DNA from: JAGPCH01 sp039810605
GTDB taxonomy: Bacteria > Bacteroidota > Ignavibacteria > Tepidaquicellales > Tepidaquicellaceae
DNA: 22,095 nucleotides
NCBI GenBank assembly: GCA_039810605.1
Contig: JBDHXH010000044.1
Span: forward strand, 1 to 22,095
Direction: 5' to 3'
A program made the position numbers and the translations under genes. Each line of letters begins with the position of its first letter. Within the stretch, counting starts at the first letter, position 1. Of the stretch, positions 1 through 8,033 are shown one piece after another. The notes beneath the pieces were generated by a model. It worked only from the letters and a program-made list of their open reading frames with translations. It had not been told where the DNA came from and did not search any database.

Positions 1-3
1 AAT

Positions 4-531
4 TTATTTCTGCAGATTGGAAAGTTTTTCGTTTACGTCTTCGAGTTCTTTGTTAATTTCTACTGCGCGCTCTTCAAGGTATTCTGACAACTCATCATCA
101 TCATTTCTGTAAGTTGGCTTTCGGTTACGTTTTAATTTATCAAAGAAAGTTCTTATGCCAACTGACACTGCCGAGATTGTATTAACGGTATCGAGGACGG
201 ATGGTTCTATTTTTTTCTGTATCTTCTGTTCGAAATCAAGAATGTTGTCAGCGGTAACTTTGAACTTGTCAACAACAGTAGTCAGCACGTGAATATTTTC
301 GTTCACCTTTACCACAATGGAGTTAACATTTTCAGTTACACCGTTAACCTTGTCAATCAACTTTTCGACTTTAGGCTTTACCTCCATTACATCGGAAGAA
401 AGTTTCTCAACCCGTGCCGAGATATTTTTAATACTCTTAATCAGACGCAGCACAAGTATCGCAAGTCCAAGAAACAGGATTATGATAACGATGTTTGTTA
501 TCAACTGCGAGTATTGAAGAGCTTCTTCCAA
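4..531 (-). CDS. DUF948/YtxG-like membrane-anchored coiled-coil protein
   Basis: The 175-residue protein has one N-terminal membrane segment (about residues 9-30, ending in basic residues). Behind it is a long heptad-like region (about 35-105) rich in V/K/E/N with repeated VEKL and VNENI-type units, typical of a coiled coil. The tail is charged and acidic. This architecture resembles the DUF948/YtxG family, whose members are usually encoded beside a YtxH-type protein; here the YtxH-like gene is immediately upstream, 3 bp away. Family members are described as general-stress or envelope-associated proteins, but no biochemical activity is established. I see no catalytic motif. The stop lies at the very edge of the window and the frame is complete. 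The family call rests on architecture plus neighbour rather than a strong motif. Confidence 0.75.
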   Translation of the reverse strand: MEEALQYSQLITNIVIIILFLGLAILVLRLIKSIKNISARVEKLSSDVMEVKPKVEKLIDKVNGVTENVNSIVVKVNENIHVLTTVVDKFKVTADNILDFEQKIQKKIEPSVLDTVNTISAVSVGIRTFFDKLKRNRKPTYRNDDDELSEYLEERAVEINKELEDVNEKLSNLQK

Positions 532-534
532 CGC

Positions 535-954
535 TTACGAGTTTTTATTTTTTTCCTGATTATAGGCATCCATTCCTGCCTTGAAAGCGTCTCTGACTTT
601 TTCGCTTTCTGTGGTAATTCTTTCCTTGGTGGATCCAAGGGCATTCGTTGCCTTTTGTTTTGCCTCGTTCAAAATTGAGTTTGCATCTCCTATCAGTGTA
701 GTTGCTTTCTTCTTGGCATCGGAAATAAGTTCTTCGGATTTTCTCTTGCCTTCGTTAATTAGATCAGTCGCTTTTGTCTTTGCAATCTGAAGATATTCGG
801 ATGTATCATCAAGCAGCTCATCTTTTTTCATTTTGATGTCGTTCCTCAATTCTTTTCCGCTCTTCGGGGCGTAAAGAAGCGCAATTGCAGCTCCGACAAT
901 ACCACCCGTAACAAATCCAAGTAATAATCCTTTGGCTGTTTTATTGTCATCCAT
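535..954 (-). CDS. YtxH domain protein
   Basis: The 139-residue protein opens with a short charged stretch, then a glycine-rich membrane-inserting segment (LLLGFVTGGIVGAAIALLYA) running into APKSGKELR. This glycine-rich helix plus AP-SG-E-R signature defines the YtxH family (once called gas-vesicle-like). The rest is a lysine- and alanine-rich amphipathic helix with repeated KATxLIxxA units, probably a coiled coil. It is likely anchored at the membrane with a long helical tail. It lies between lpdA and the DUF948-like gene on the same strand, 3 bp from the latter, so the pair is almost certainly co-transcribed. A strong Shine-Dalgarno (AAAGGAG) 6 nt before the ATG supports this start. In Firmicutes YtxH is stress-related; the role here is unknown. 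Confidence 0.88.
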   Translation of the reverse strand: MDDNKTAKGLLLGFVTGGIVGAAIALLYAPKSGKELRNDIKMKKDELLDDTSEYLQIAKTKATDLINEGKRKSEELISDAKKKATTLIGDANSILNEAKQKATNALGSTKERITTESEKVRDAFKAGMDAYNQEKNKNS

Positions 955-960
955 TGTTAG

Positions 961-968
961 TCTCCTTT
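961..968 (-). promoter_or_regulatory. ribosome binding site of the YtxH-like gene
   Basis: On the minus strand this reads AAAGGAGA, a near-perfect anti-16S match, placed 6 nt before the ATG at 954. It fixes the start of the YtxH-like gene and shows that canonical Shine-Dalgarno sites are used in this genome alongside many weak ones. Confidence 0.8.
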
Positions 969-1017
969 GAAATTTTGTTTGTTTATGAAAATATGCTAAA
1001 TAAATTGATTAAGCAAA

Positions 1018-2409
1018 TTAAATATTTATTGCTTCGCCATAAGCAACTCCGACCGCTTCCAGATTGGATTCGCTTAATGTCGGATGCGCGTGAACTGTCT
1101 TTAGAATCTGTTCATGAGTCGCTTCAAGCGACTTTGCAAGGACGAATTCCATTATTTGTTCCGTCGCTTCAACTCCGACTATATGCGCTCCGATGAGTTC
1201 GTCATATTTCTTATCAAATATGACTTTCACCATCCCAACCGTCTCGCCCAGTGCGCGGGATTTACCGCTGGCGGAGTAAGGAAATTTTCCGATGGTAATG
1301 TCGTAGCCTTCTTCGATTGCTCTTTTCTCTGTCAGCCCTACTGAAGCAACTTGCGGCTGACAATAAGTGCATCCGGGGATTGTGTTATAATCAATATCAG
1401 GAACTTCCAGTCCCTTTATTTTTTCAATGCAGCTAATTCCTTCCGACGATGCAACATGCGCAAGCCAGGGCGGTCCGTTAATGTCTCCGATTGCATATAT
1501 TCCTTCGACATTAGTTTTATAATCCTTATCAACTTTGATGCTGCTCTTTTCTATTTTTACTCCAAGGTCTTCAAGCCCCATGTTTTCAAAATTTCCCTGA
1601 ACACCGATGGCAATCAGCACAACATCAGAAGAGATGTCTTCATTATTTTTCCCGGAAACTTTCGTAATCACTTTACCGCCTTTGACTTCGACGTTTTCTG
1701 TCTTAGTTTCTGTCATTATTTTTATTCCGCTCTTTTTGAATTCACGTGCGACGACATCCGACATGTCCTTATCTTCAACAGGCATGATCGAAGGGAGCAT
1801 TTCAATGACAGTAACTTCAGTTCCCAATGCATTATAGAAATAAGCAAATTCAATTCCGATTGCGCCGCTTCCTACTATTGTCATTTTCTTAGGAAGATCC
1901 TTAAGCAGCATTGCTCCTGTTGATGACAATATTTTCTTCTCATCAAACTTCAGATTGCCGAGAGTTCTTGCTCTTGCGCCCGTTGCGATGATGATATGTT
2001 TAGCCTTTATCTTTGCTGTTTCGTTATTGTCTTTTCCGGTAACAGAAATTGATTTATCCTTATTAATGTATCCGGAACCTTCAAAGACATCTATCTTATT
2101 TTTTTTCATCAGGTACCTTACACCTTTTTCAGAAACATCTGCGACACTGCGGGACCGCGCGATGATTTTTTCAAAATCAAATTTCACATTCTCCGCGCTG
2201 ATGCCGTAATTGTTCAAATGCTTCATGCCGTTGATCAGCTCGGCATTCTTCAACAAAGCTTTGGTCGGAATGCATCCCCAGTTGAGACATACACCTCCAA
2301 GCCTGTCTCTTTCGATGATGGCTGTTTTGAATCCAAGTTGTGAAGCCCTTACTGCAGTAGTATATCCGCCAGGACCGCTGCCTATTACGACGATGTCGTA
2401 TTCATTCAT
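1018..2409 (-). CDS. lpdA: dihydrolipoamide dehydrogenase (E3)
   Basis: This 463-residue flavoprotein re-oxidises dihydrolipoamide of 2-oxoacid dehydrogenase or glycine-cleavage complexes with NAD+. The N-terminal FAD-binding motif is GSGPGG (10-15). The redox-active disulfide is C41 and C46 in GGVCLNWGCIPTK, with the CxxxxC spacing of E3. A second Rossmann motif (VGSGAIGIEFA, about 180-190) binds NAD. The C-terminal dimerisation domain ends with HAHPTLSE, giving the catalytic His442-Glu447 pair. Length and domain order are those of ordinary LpdA with no lipoyl-domain fusion. Mercuric or glutathione reductases are unlikely because the C-terminal HPT-SE motif and E3-type active site are intact. 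No E1/E2 genes are adjacent, so its partner complex cannot be read from this window. It is followed on the same strand by the ytxH-like gene after 63 bp. Confidence 0.97.
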   Translation of the reverse strand: MNEYDIVVIGSGPGGYTTAVRASQLGFKTAIIERDRLGGVCLNWGCIPTKALLKNAELINGMKHLNNYGISAENVKFDFEKIIARSRSVADVSEKGVRYLMKKNKIDVFEGSGYINKDKSISVTGKDNNETAKIKAKHIIIATGARARTLGNLKFDEKKILSSTGAMLLKDLPKKMTIVGSGAIGIEFAYFYNALGTEVTVIEMLPSIMPVEDKDMSDVVAREFKKSGIKIMTETKTENVEVKGGKVITKVSGKNNEDISSDVVLIAIGVQGNFENMGLEDLGVKIEKSSIKVDKDYKTNVEGIYAIGDINGPPWLAHVASSEGISCIEKIKGLEVPDIDYNTIPGCTYCQPQVASVGLTEKRAIEEGYDITIGKFPYSASGKSRALGETVGMVKVIFDKKYDELIGAHIVGVEATEQIMEFVLAKSLEATHEQILKTVHAHPTLSESNLEAVGVAYGEAINI

Positions 2410-2520
2410 AATCGGTTTCTTATTGAGTTAAATTAATTATTGTAAGTTTAATGCAAATTACTAATATTGGAATCGTATCTCAATTCAAAAACAAAAGAGA
2501 AATTAATATTAACATTGGAA

Positions 2521-2742
2521 ATGCATGGCATTGGGAAAGTTCTTATGATTGCCGGAGCCCTCATGTTCCTTCTGGGCATAATACTCATGTTTTCGGATAA
2601 GATTCCATTTCTCGGCAGACTGCCCGGAGACATTACAATAAAGAAAGAGAATTTTACACTTTATATACCGGTTGCAACTTCCATAATATTGAGCATTGTA
2701 TTATCACTGATATTTTATCTCATCAGCAAATTCAGAAGCTGA
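2521..2742 (+). CDS. DUF2905 small membrane protein
   Basis: The 73-residue protein has two transmembrane segments (about 5-24 and 45-66) joined by a short loop containing GRLPGDITIKKENF. That loop is the hallmark of the DUF2905 family (consensus GxLPGDIxIxxxxFxxYxP). The open frame extends 18 codons upstream to a TTG at 2467. I chose the ATG at 2521 because family members begin just before the first helix, as in MHGIGKVLMIAG, and the extra N-terminal part (ESYLNSKTKEKLILTLE) does not fit. The ribosome binding site is weak (GGAA close to the ATG). The gene is divergent from lpdA with about 110 bp between them. Family function is unknown; this is an inner-membrane protein by prediction only. 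Confidence 0.85.
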   Translation: MHGIGKVLMIAGALMFLLGIILMFSDKIPFLGRLPGDITIKKENFTLYIPVATSIILSIVLSLIFYLISKFRS

Positions 2743-2825
2743 CAAACCGATGTATATGTCGTCATAAAGAAATATTTAAGAAGAATCGGAAATTAATTTT
2801 GTTTAAATAAAAATACACATCTTAG

Positions 2826-4175
2826 ATGGAAACAATAACAGTTACACGCGACGAAATCATACAGAACTGTATGAATCATACATTGACCTCATGGTCTAAA
2901 CAAAGAGGATCAAAGCCAATTGTAATAGAAAGAGGGGAAGGCGTTTACATTTATGACACCGACGGAAAAAGGTATTTGGATTTTTCTTCGCAGCTCATTG
3001 CTGTCAATATAGGACACGGACATCCCAAAGTTACAGAAGCCGTTGCGAAGCAAATGTATGACATAAGTTACGTTTATCCCGGCATGGTCACGAAAGTCAG
3101 AGGCGATGTCGGAAAGAAACTTGCTTCAATCGCGCCGGGAACGCTTAACAGAACTTTCTTCACGCTTGGCGGTGCTGAAGCTGTTGAGAATGCAATTAAA
3201 CTCGCACGCATTCACACGGGAAGACACAAAATCATTACTCTGTATCAATCATATCACGGCGCAACCTATGCATCTTTTTCTGCAGGAGGTGATCCGAGAA
3301 AACTTGCAGCCGATGCGCAGCAGGCTCCGAATTTTATACACGTCGAAAATCCGTATTTCTATCGCTGTCCGTGGAACAGTGAGACTCCGGAAGAATGTGC
3401 GGAGAATGCAGCAGCTCATCTTGAGAGAGTTGTTCAATTTGAAGGACCGAAAAATATTGCTGCGATAATGCTCGAAGGAGAATCGGGTTCATCAGGTTGT
3501 ATAAAGTACCCTCCCGGTTACTGGAAGAAAGTGAAAGAGATTGCTGACCGCTATGGAATACTTACGATTTGTGATGAAGTGATGAGCGGTTTCGGACGCA
3601 CCGGAAAATGGTTTGGAATAAATCATCATGATGTAGAGCCGGACATAATGTGCATGGCGAAAGGAATTACATCAGGCTATGTTCCGCTCGGAGGAATAAT
3701 TGTCAGGGAAGAAATTGCAAAGGTCTATGATGAAATTCCTCTGCCTCTCGGACTGACTTATTCAGCTCATCCTGTTTCACTTGCTGCAGCAAATGCCGTG
3801 CTTGATATTTATGAAGACGAGAAGTTAATCGAAAATGCAGAAGCAATGGGAATGTATCTTGATTTAAGAATGGTTGAAATGAAAGAAGAACACCCTTCGA
3901 TTGGCGACTGGAGAAATACAGGCTTGCTCGGAGTGATTGAACTTGTAAAGAACCGCGACACCAAAGAGCCGATGGTGAGATGGAATGCTCCCGCAAACGA
4001 AATGGGTGTTATGAATAAAGTCATGGAAAAAATCAGCCGGCTTGGAATGTTTACAATCGTAAGATGGAATTACATTTTTATTGCGCCGCCGTTGTGTGTT
4101 ACAAAAGAACAGATTGATGAAGGACTGGAAATAATCGCAGAAGCACTTAAGATAACCGATGAGAATGTCAATTGA
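2826..4175 (+). CDS. class III (omega) PLP aminotransferase, possibly beta-alanine/omega-amino acid:pyruvate type
   Basis: The 449-residue fold-type I PLP enzyme transfers an amino group from an omega-amino acid or amine to a 2-oxoacid. The visible features are the N-terminal YIYDTDGKRYLDF strand (41-53), the GGAEAVENAIKLAR cofactor loop (115-128), YHGAT (143-147), Asp250 in ICDEVMSGFGRTG, which contacts the pyridine nitrogen, and the Schiff-base Lys279 in MAKGITSGYVPLGG. Length is normal for the family. It precedes an NCS1 permease and a dihydropyrimidinase on the same strand. The attractive inference is therefore an aminotransferase removing nitrogen from beta-alanine or 3-aminoisobutyrate at the end of reductive pyrimidine degradation. 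Taurine-, GABA- or diamine-specific relatives look similar, and substrate cannot be decided from motifs. The 168 bp gap to the permease leaves co-transcription uncertain. Confidence 0.9.
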   Translation: METITVTRDEIIQNCMNHTLTSWSKQRGSKPIVIERGEGVYIYDTDGKRYLDFSSQLIAVNIGHGHPKVTEAVAKQMYDISYVYPGMVTKVRGDVGKKLASIAPGTLNRTFFTLGGAEAVENAIKLARIHTGRHKIITLYQSYHGATYASFSAGGDPRKLAADAQQAPNFIHVENPYFYRCPWNSETPEECAENAAAHLERVVQFEGPKNIAAIMLEGESGSSGCIKYPPGYWKKVKEIADRYGILTICDEVMSGFGRTGKWFGINHHDVEPDIMCMAKGITSGYVPLGGIIVREEIAKVYDEIPLPLGLTYSAHPVSLAAANAVLDIYEDEKLIENAEAMGMYLDLRMVEMKEEHPSIGDWRNTGLLGVIELVKNRDTKEPMVRWNAPANEMGVMNKVMEKISRLGMFTIVRWNYIFIAPPLCVTKEQIDEGLEIIAEALKITDENVN

Positions 4176-4344
4176 GAATTTGGAATTATGAGTATGGAAG
4201 AGTATGGAATTTATTTTCAGACAGGTCCGGAAATGTTTGAAAACGCTTATCCCCAAAAAATCTCTTTTTGAAATTATGTCCTGCACTTTTAAATTTAGAA
4301 ATGAGAATTCAGGTTAAACTATATTTCTGAACACAAATATTTCA

Positions 4345-5841
4345 ATGAAGGATTCCGGCGAAATCATATCAGCAATGGAAGAGGAGATGCCTTCATCGCT
4401 TTACAGTGAAGATCTCGCTCCAATTGCCGAATCAAAAAGAACCTGGAATACATGGAACTATGCTGCGCTTTGGATCAGCATGAGTCTTTGTATTCCTACA
4501 TACATGCTTGCGAGTTCTCTTATTGAAGGCGGTATGAACTGGTGGCAGGCAATTCTTACTATCTTTCTCGGCAATTCAATTGTTCTGGTGCCGATGATTC
4601 TCAATGGAAGAGCCGGTGCCAAGTACGGAATTCCGTTTCCCGTTTTTGCGAGGGCAAGTTTCGGAGTGAAGGGTGCAAACGTTCCTGCCATTCTCCGGGC
4701 GATTGTCGCATGTGGTTGGTTTGGCATTCAGACATGGATCGGAGGCTTCTCGCTTTTTCAAATTGTCAGAGTCTGGTTTCCTCCATTCGAAAACCTTCCC
4801 GATATTTTTCCGGAATCATTCGGACTTAAGACGGGTCCTGCAATTTGTTTTTTTATTTTCTGGATTTTGAATATGTATATCGTTTACCTTGGAGTGGAAA
4901 GCATTCGCAAACTTTTGGTATTCAAAGCAATTTTTCTCCCGCTTGCGGCGCTGCTGCTTTTGTTCTGGGCAATCTCCGCCGCGAACGGACTCGGTCCAAT
5001 TCTTTCACAGCCTTCGAAATTTCAGACTAACTCACAGTTCTTTGATTTTTTCTTTCCGGCACTCACAGGTATGGTTGGGTTCTGGGCGACATTGTCTTTG
5101 AACATTCCGGACTTCACCCGTTATGCAAAAAGTCAGCGCGCACAGGTGGTCGGACAGGCTGTCGGTCTTCCGCCTTCAATGACATTGTTTGCATTCATCG
5201 GAGTTGTCGTTACATCCGCGACGGCGATAATTTATGGCAGCACAATCTGGGACCCGGTAGCTCTTGCCGGGAAATTTGAAAACAAAGTACTTGTAACAAT
5301 TGCAATGATTTGTGTTGCTATTTCAACTCTTGCAACAAACATAGCAGCAAACATTGTCAGTCCCGCAAATGACTTCGCGAATCTTGCGCCTTCCAAAATT
5401 AATTTCAGAATGGGAGGATACATTACGGGTGTTGTAGGAGTCTTGATTTTTCCATGGAAACTTATTGCCGACCCTAACGGATACATTTTTAAATGGCTGA
5501 TTGCCTATTCGAGTTTGCTCGGACCCGTCGGAGGAATCATGATCGCGGATTATTTTTTCATCAGAAGGCAAAAACTTGAGTTGAAAGATTTATATGATAC
5601 CTCCGGACAATATTCTTATTCAAGCGGATTTAACATTGCTGCACTGACGGCATTGATACTCGGGATAATTCCGAATATTCCCGGATTTCTGACGGCGGTT
5701 GGAATCGTTGTTAAAGATACGTTTCCGGGTTGGGTTGATAATTTGTATAACTACGCATGGTTCGTTGGATTCGGAGTTTCTTTCACCGCGTATTACCTGC
5801 TGATGAAAAGAAAAGCAGAAGTAGCAATTGAAAAAATTTAA
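4345..5841 (+). CDS. NCS1-family nucleobase/hydantoin/allantoin permease
   Basis: This 498-residue, probably 12-TM cation symporter belongs to the nucleobase:cation symporter-1 family (the Mhp1 hydantoin-transporter fold). It opens with the classical N-terminal region containing DLAPIAESKRTWNTWNYAALW, followed by NWWQAILTIFLGN, LNGRAGAKYGIPFPV and FARASFG. The TM3 motif ACGWFGIQTWIGG carries a Trp and a Gln at the positions that bind the ring in Mhp1. The TM6 motif FWATLSLNIPDFTRYAK and TM8 NIAANIVSPANDFANLAP are also present. It sits 12 bp before the dihydropyrimidinase gene, so the two are very probably co-transcribed. Substrate is most likely the compound hydrolysed by that enzyme, such as uracil, dihydrouracil, hydantoin or allantoin. 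Family is certain; substrate is inferred from context. Confidence 0.93.
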   Translation: MKDSGEIISAMEEEMPSSLYSEDLAPIAESKRTWNTWNYAALWISMSLCIPTYMLASSLIEGGMNWWQAILTIFLGNSIVLVPMILNGRAGAKYGIPFPVFARASFGVKGANVPAILRAIVACGWFGIQTWIGGFSLFQIVRVWFPPFENLPDIFPESFGLKTGPAICFFIFWILNMYIVYLGVESIRKLLVFKAIFLPLAALLLLFWAISAANGLGPILSQPSKFQTNSQFFDFFFPALTGMVGFWATLSLNIPDFTRYAKSQRAQVVGQAVGLPPSMTLFAFIGVVVTSATAIIYGSTIWDPVALAGKFENKVLVTIAMICVAISTLATNIAANIVSPANDFANLAPSKINFRMGGYITGVVGVLIFPWKLIADPNGYIFKWLIAYSSLLGPVGGIMIADYFFIRRQKLELKDLYDTSGQYSYSSGFNIAALTALILGIIPNIPGFLTAVGIVVKDTFPGWVDNLYNYAWFVGFGVSFTAYYLLMKRKAEVAIEKI

Positions 5842-5853
5842 ATCAAAAAAATT

Positions 5854-7236
5854 ATGTCAGTATTAATAAAGAACGGAAGAGTCATAACTGCGTCCGAAGA
5901 TTACGTTGCGGATATATTTATTGAAGGAGAAAAAATTGCCGAGATAGGAAAGGATCTTAAATCCAATGCTGATGAAATGATTGATGCGTCTGGAAAATTA
6001 GTCATACCCGGCGGCATTGACCCGCATGTTCACCTTGATATGCCTTTTATGGGAACATTCTCAAGCGACAGTTATGAAACGGGAACACTCGCCGCACTTC
6101 ACGGCGGTACGACAATGGTAATTGATTTCATTTTGCAGACACAGGGAAAATCACTTCATTCGGCTCTTGATGAATGGCGGGGGAGGTCGGATGGAAATTG
6201 TTATGGAGACTATTCATTTCACATGGCGGTAACTGATTTTAATGACGACACAAAAAGCGAAATCAAGGAACTGATAGATAAAGAAGGCATCACTTCATTC
6301 AAAACATTCATGGCATACAAAGGGGCGCTAATGATTGATGACAGACAAATGTTCGGACTGATGAATGAGGTGAGAGACAGAGGAGGACTTGTAACTGTTC
6401 ATGCCACCAACGGTGATATGATTGACTTCCTCATTGCAAAGCATCGCTCGGAAGAAAAATTGTCTCCGCTGTATCATTATCTATCGCAGCCTGAAATCAC
6501 GGAATCCGAAGCAGCCGGAAGATTTGTTGATATGGCATTTTACACGGATGTGCCCGCATATATTGTTCACCTTACGTGTGAAGGCGCGCTTAATCATGTC
6601 AGAGATGCTTCGAAAAGAAATCAGAAAGTATTTGTTGAAACCTGCATTCAATATCTTTTGCTTGATGCCTCGCTTTACGAAAAAGATTTTGAAGGTGCAA
6701 AATGGGTAATGAGTCCTCCGCTCCGTCAGAAAAAGGATCAGGAAACATTATGGGCGGGATTGAATCAGGGAATGGTGCAGGTTGTCGGGACAGACCATTG
6801 TCCTTTTGAATGGAAAAAGAAATTGATGGGAGAAAAAGATTTTTCAAAAATACCAAACGGTCATCCTGCAATCGAGCATAGAATGGAATTATTGTTTTCG
6901 GAAGGAGTCAACAAAGGCAGAATAAGTCTTAATAAGTATGTGGAAGTTACTTCGACTAATGCTGCAAAGATTTTCGGAATGTTTCCGCAGAAGGGCACCA
7001 TAGGAATCGGATCAGATGCAGATATAGTGATTTTTGATCCGGGGAAAAAACATAAGATTTCCAAAGATACTCATCATCACAATGTTGATTATTCGTGTTA
7101 TGAAGGATGGGAGTTAACAGGGAAAGTTGATACAGTACTGCTTCGGGGAAAGCCGGCTATTGAAAAGGGCAAAGAAAAAATAAAGAAGGGCTACGGAAAG
7201 TTTATCAGGAGAGGAAAGGTCTCTAAAGTAATTTAA
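5854..7236 (+). CDS. hydA: dihydropyrimidinase / D-hydantoinase
   Basis: The 460-residue binuclear metal amidohydrolase opens the cyclic amide ring of 5,6-dihydropyrimidines (to N-carbamoyl-beta-alanine) or hydantoins. All expected ligands are visible: His58 and His60 in DPHVHLD, the carboxylated Lys150 in FKTFMAYKG with the catalytic Tyr155, His183, His239 in VHLTCEGAL and Asp314 in GTDHCPFEW. Numbering coincides with well-studied bacterial hydantoinases. One departure is HATNGD around His183, where dihydropyrimidinases usually have HAENGD, so Glu is replaced by Thr. The gene follows the permease by 12 bp and the aminotransferase is just upstream, suggesting ring uptake, hydrolysis and transamination. 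The middle step (beta-ureidopropionase) and the first (dihydropyrimidine dehydrogenase) are not in this window. Allantoinase is less likely. It converges on nosY with 26 bp between. Confidence 0.93.
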   Translation: MSVLIKNGRVITASEDYVADIFIEGEKIAEIGKDLKSNADEMIDASGKLVIPGGIDPHVHLDMPFMGTFSSDSYETGTLAALHGGTTMVIDFILQTQGKSLHSALDEWRGRSDGNCYGDYSFHMAVTDFNDDTKSEIKELIDKEGITSFKTFMAYKGALMIDDRQMFGLMNEVRDRGGLVTVHATNGDMIDFLIAKHRSEEKLSPLYHYLSQPEITESEAAGRFVDMAFYTDVPAYIVHLTCEGALNHVRDASKRNQKVFVETCIQYLLLDASLYEKDFEGAKWVMSPPLRQKKDQETLWAGLNQGMVQVVGTDHCPFEWKKKLMGEKDFSKIPNGHPAIEHRMELLFSEGVNKGRISLNKYVEVTSTNAAKIFGMFPQKGTIGIGSDADIVIFDPGKKHKISKDTHHHNVDYSCYEGWELTGKVDTVLLRGKPAIEKGKEKIKKGYGKFIRRGKVSKVI

Positions 7237-7262
7237 GTTTGTTTGTGCGAGACTGATGTCTG

Positions 7263-8033
7263 CTAAAAATTTTTCTTCTTAAAAATTCTTTGCGAAAGAA
7301 ATAGCGGAATGAATATCCAGATTAACATCAACAGTAGAGAAATTATTTTTCCATAAAACTGCCCGAAGAAATTTTTGAAAGTCGCTCCCGAAAATCCCAT
7401 CAGCGCTGAAATGTCAAGCTGCATGAGAATAAGAATTCTGGACAGGTCAATCGGGTTGAGCATAGTAAGCCCGATGATGAAATTGTTCAGAGGATAATCT
7501 CTGAACAGATAGAATATCATCAGAACAAATCCGTCAAACATCACCGAGAAATAAAGCCACATCAAAATTGCAATTCCGATTCCCCTGACCTTATCAGTTA
7601 CCAATGAGGCAATCAGAAATGCTCCCCCTGTAAATATGAATGTCAGAAATAATCCGGATATCATAAGGTAGATCATAGCTCCCGACATTCCCGAAAGAAT
7701 GACTATTGAGCCGATGCCCGCTATGAATGCGAAACAGAGTGCCAATGAAACCGCAAGATATTCACATCTGAAGATTTCCGATCTTGCAACGGGCTGCGTG
7801 AGGAGGAATTCCATGAACTCTTTCGAATTGTAATAGTGTATTGAAGAAAAAATCATGCTTACCAATGGAATGATAATCAATACAACATTCAGCAAACTTG
7901 CCGCTGTCTTCTGCGGACTATCGCTAACATAATTTATGAAAAGGCTAATCAGAAACAGGATGACGGTATATGTCAGTATGAATCTGCTTCTTATCAAATC
8001 CAGGAAAATATATTTTAGAATCTTCTTATTCAT
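7263..8033 (-). CDS. nosY: NosY, ABC permease of the NosDFY copper-site maturation system
   Basis: This 256-residue membrane protein has about six transmembrane segments and the ABC-2 permease layout. The C-terminal region holds LNPIDLSRILILMQLD followed by SALMGFSGATFK, a block characteristic of NosY. It is the last gene of the nos operon and its start overlaps the end of nosF by 8 bp, which implies translational coupling and a NosF2Y2 transporter. In known systems NosFY with periplasmic NosD supplies sulfur or copper-handling capacity needed to assemble the CuZ site of N2O reductase. The stop lies 26 bp from the convergent dihydropyrimidinase stop; I see no convincing GC-rich terminator between them. 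Confidence 0.93.
   Translation of the reverse strand: MNKKILKYIFLDLIRSRFILTYTVILFLISLFINYVSDSPQKTAASLLNVVLIIIPLVSMIFSSIHYYNSKEFMEFLLTQPVARSEIFRCEYLAVSLALCFAFIAGIGSIVILSGMSGAMIYLMISGLFLTFIFTGGAFLIASLVTDKVRGIGIAILMWLYFSVMFDGFVLMIFYLFRDYPLNNFIIGLTMLNPIDLSRILILMQLDISALMGFSGATFKNFFGQFYGKIISLLLMLIWIFIPLFLSQRIFKKKNF

Noticed and set aside
1351..1923. A 190-codon open frame antisense to lpdA.
   Set aside because: lpdA is fully supported by motifs on the other strand. The antisense product is Phe-, Cys- and Asn-rich with no motif and no ribosome binding site, so it is a shadow frame.
2467..2520. N-terminal extension of the DUF2905 protein from a TTG codon.
   Set aside because: Family members start just before the first membrane helix, as at the ATG at 2521. 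The extension is hydrophilic and unmatched.
4191..4210. Tandem 10-bp duplication AGTATGGAAG between the aminotransferase and the permease.
   Set aside because: There are only two copies in an AT-rich spacer, which is easily explained by slippage, and no regulatory feature is attached.
7237..7262. Possible bidirectional terminator between the convergent dihydropyrimidinase and nosY genes.
   Set aside because: The AT-rich stretch just right of the gap (AAAAATTTTT) has a small symmetry but no GC-rich stem, so I cannot support a terminator.
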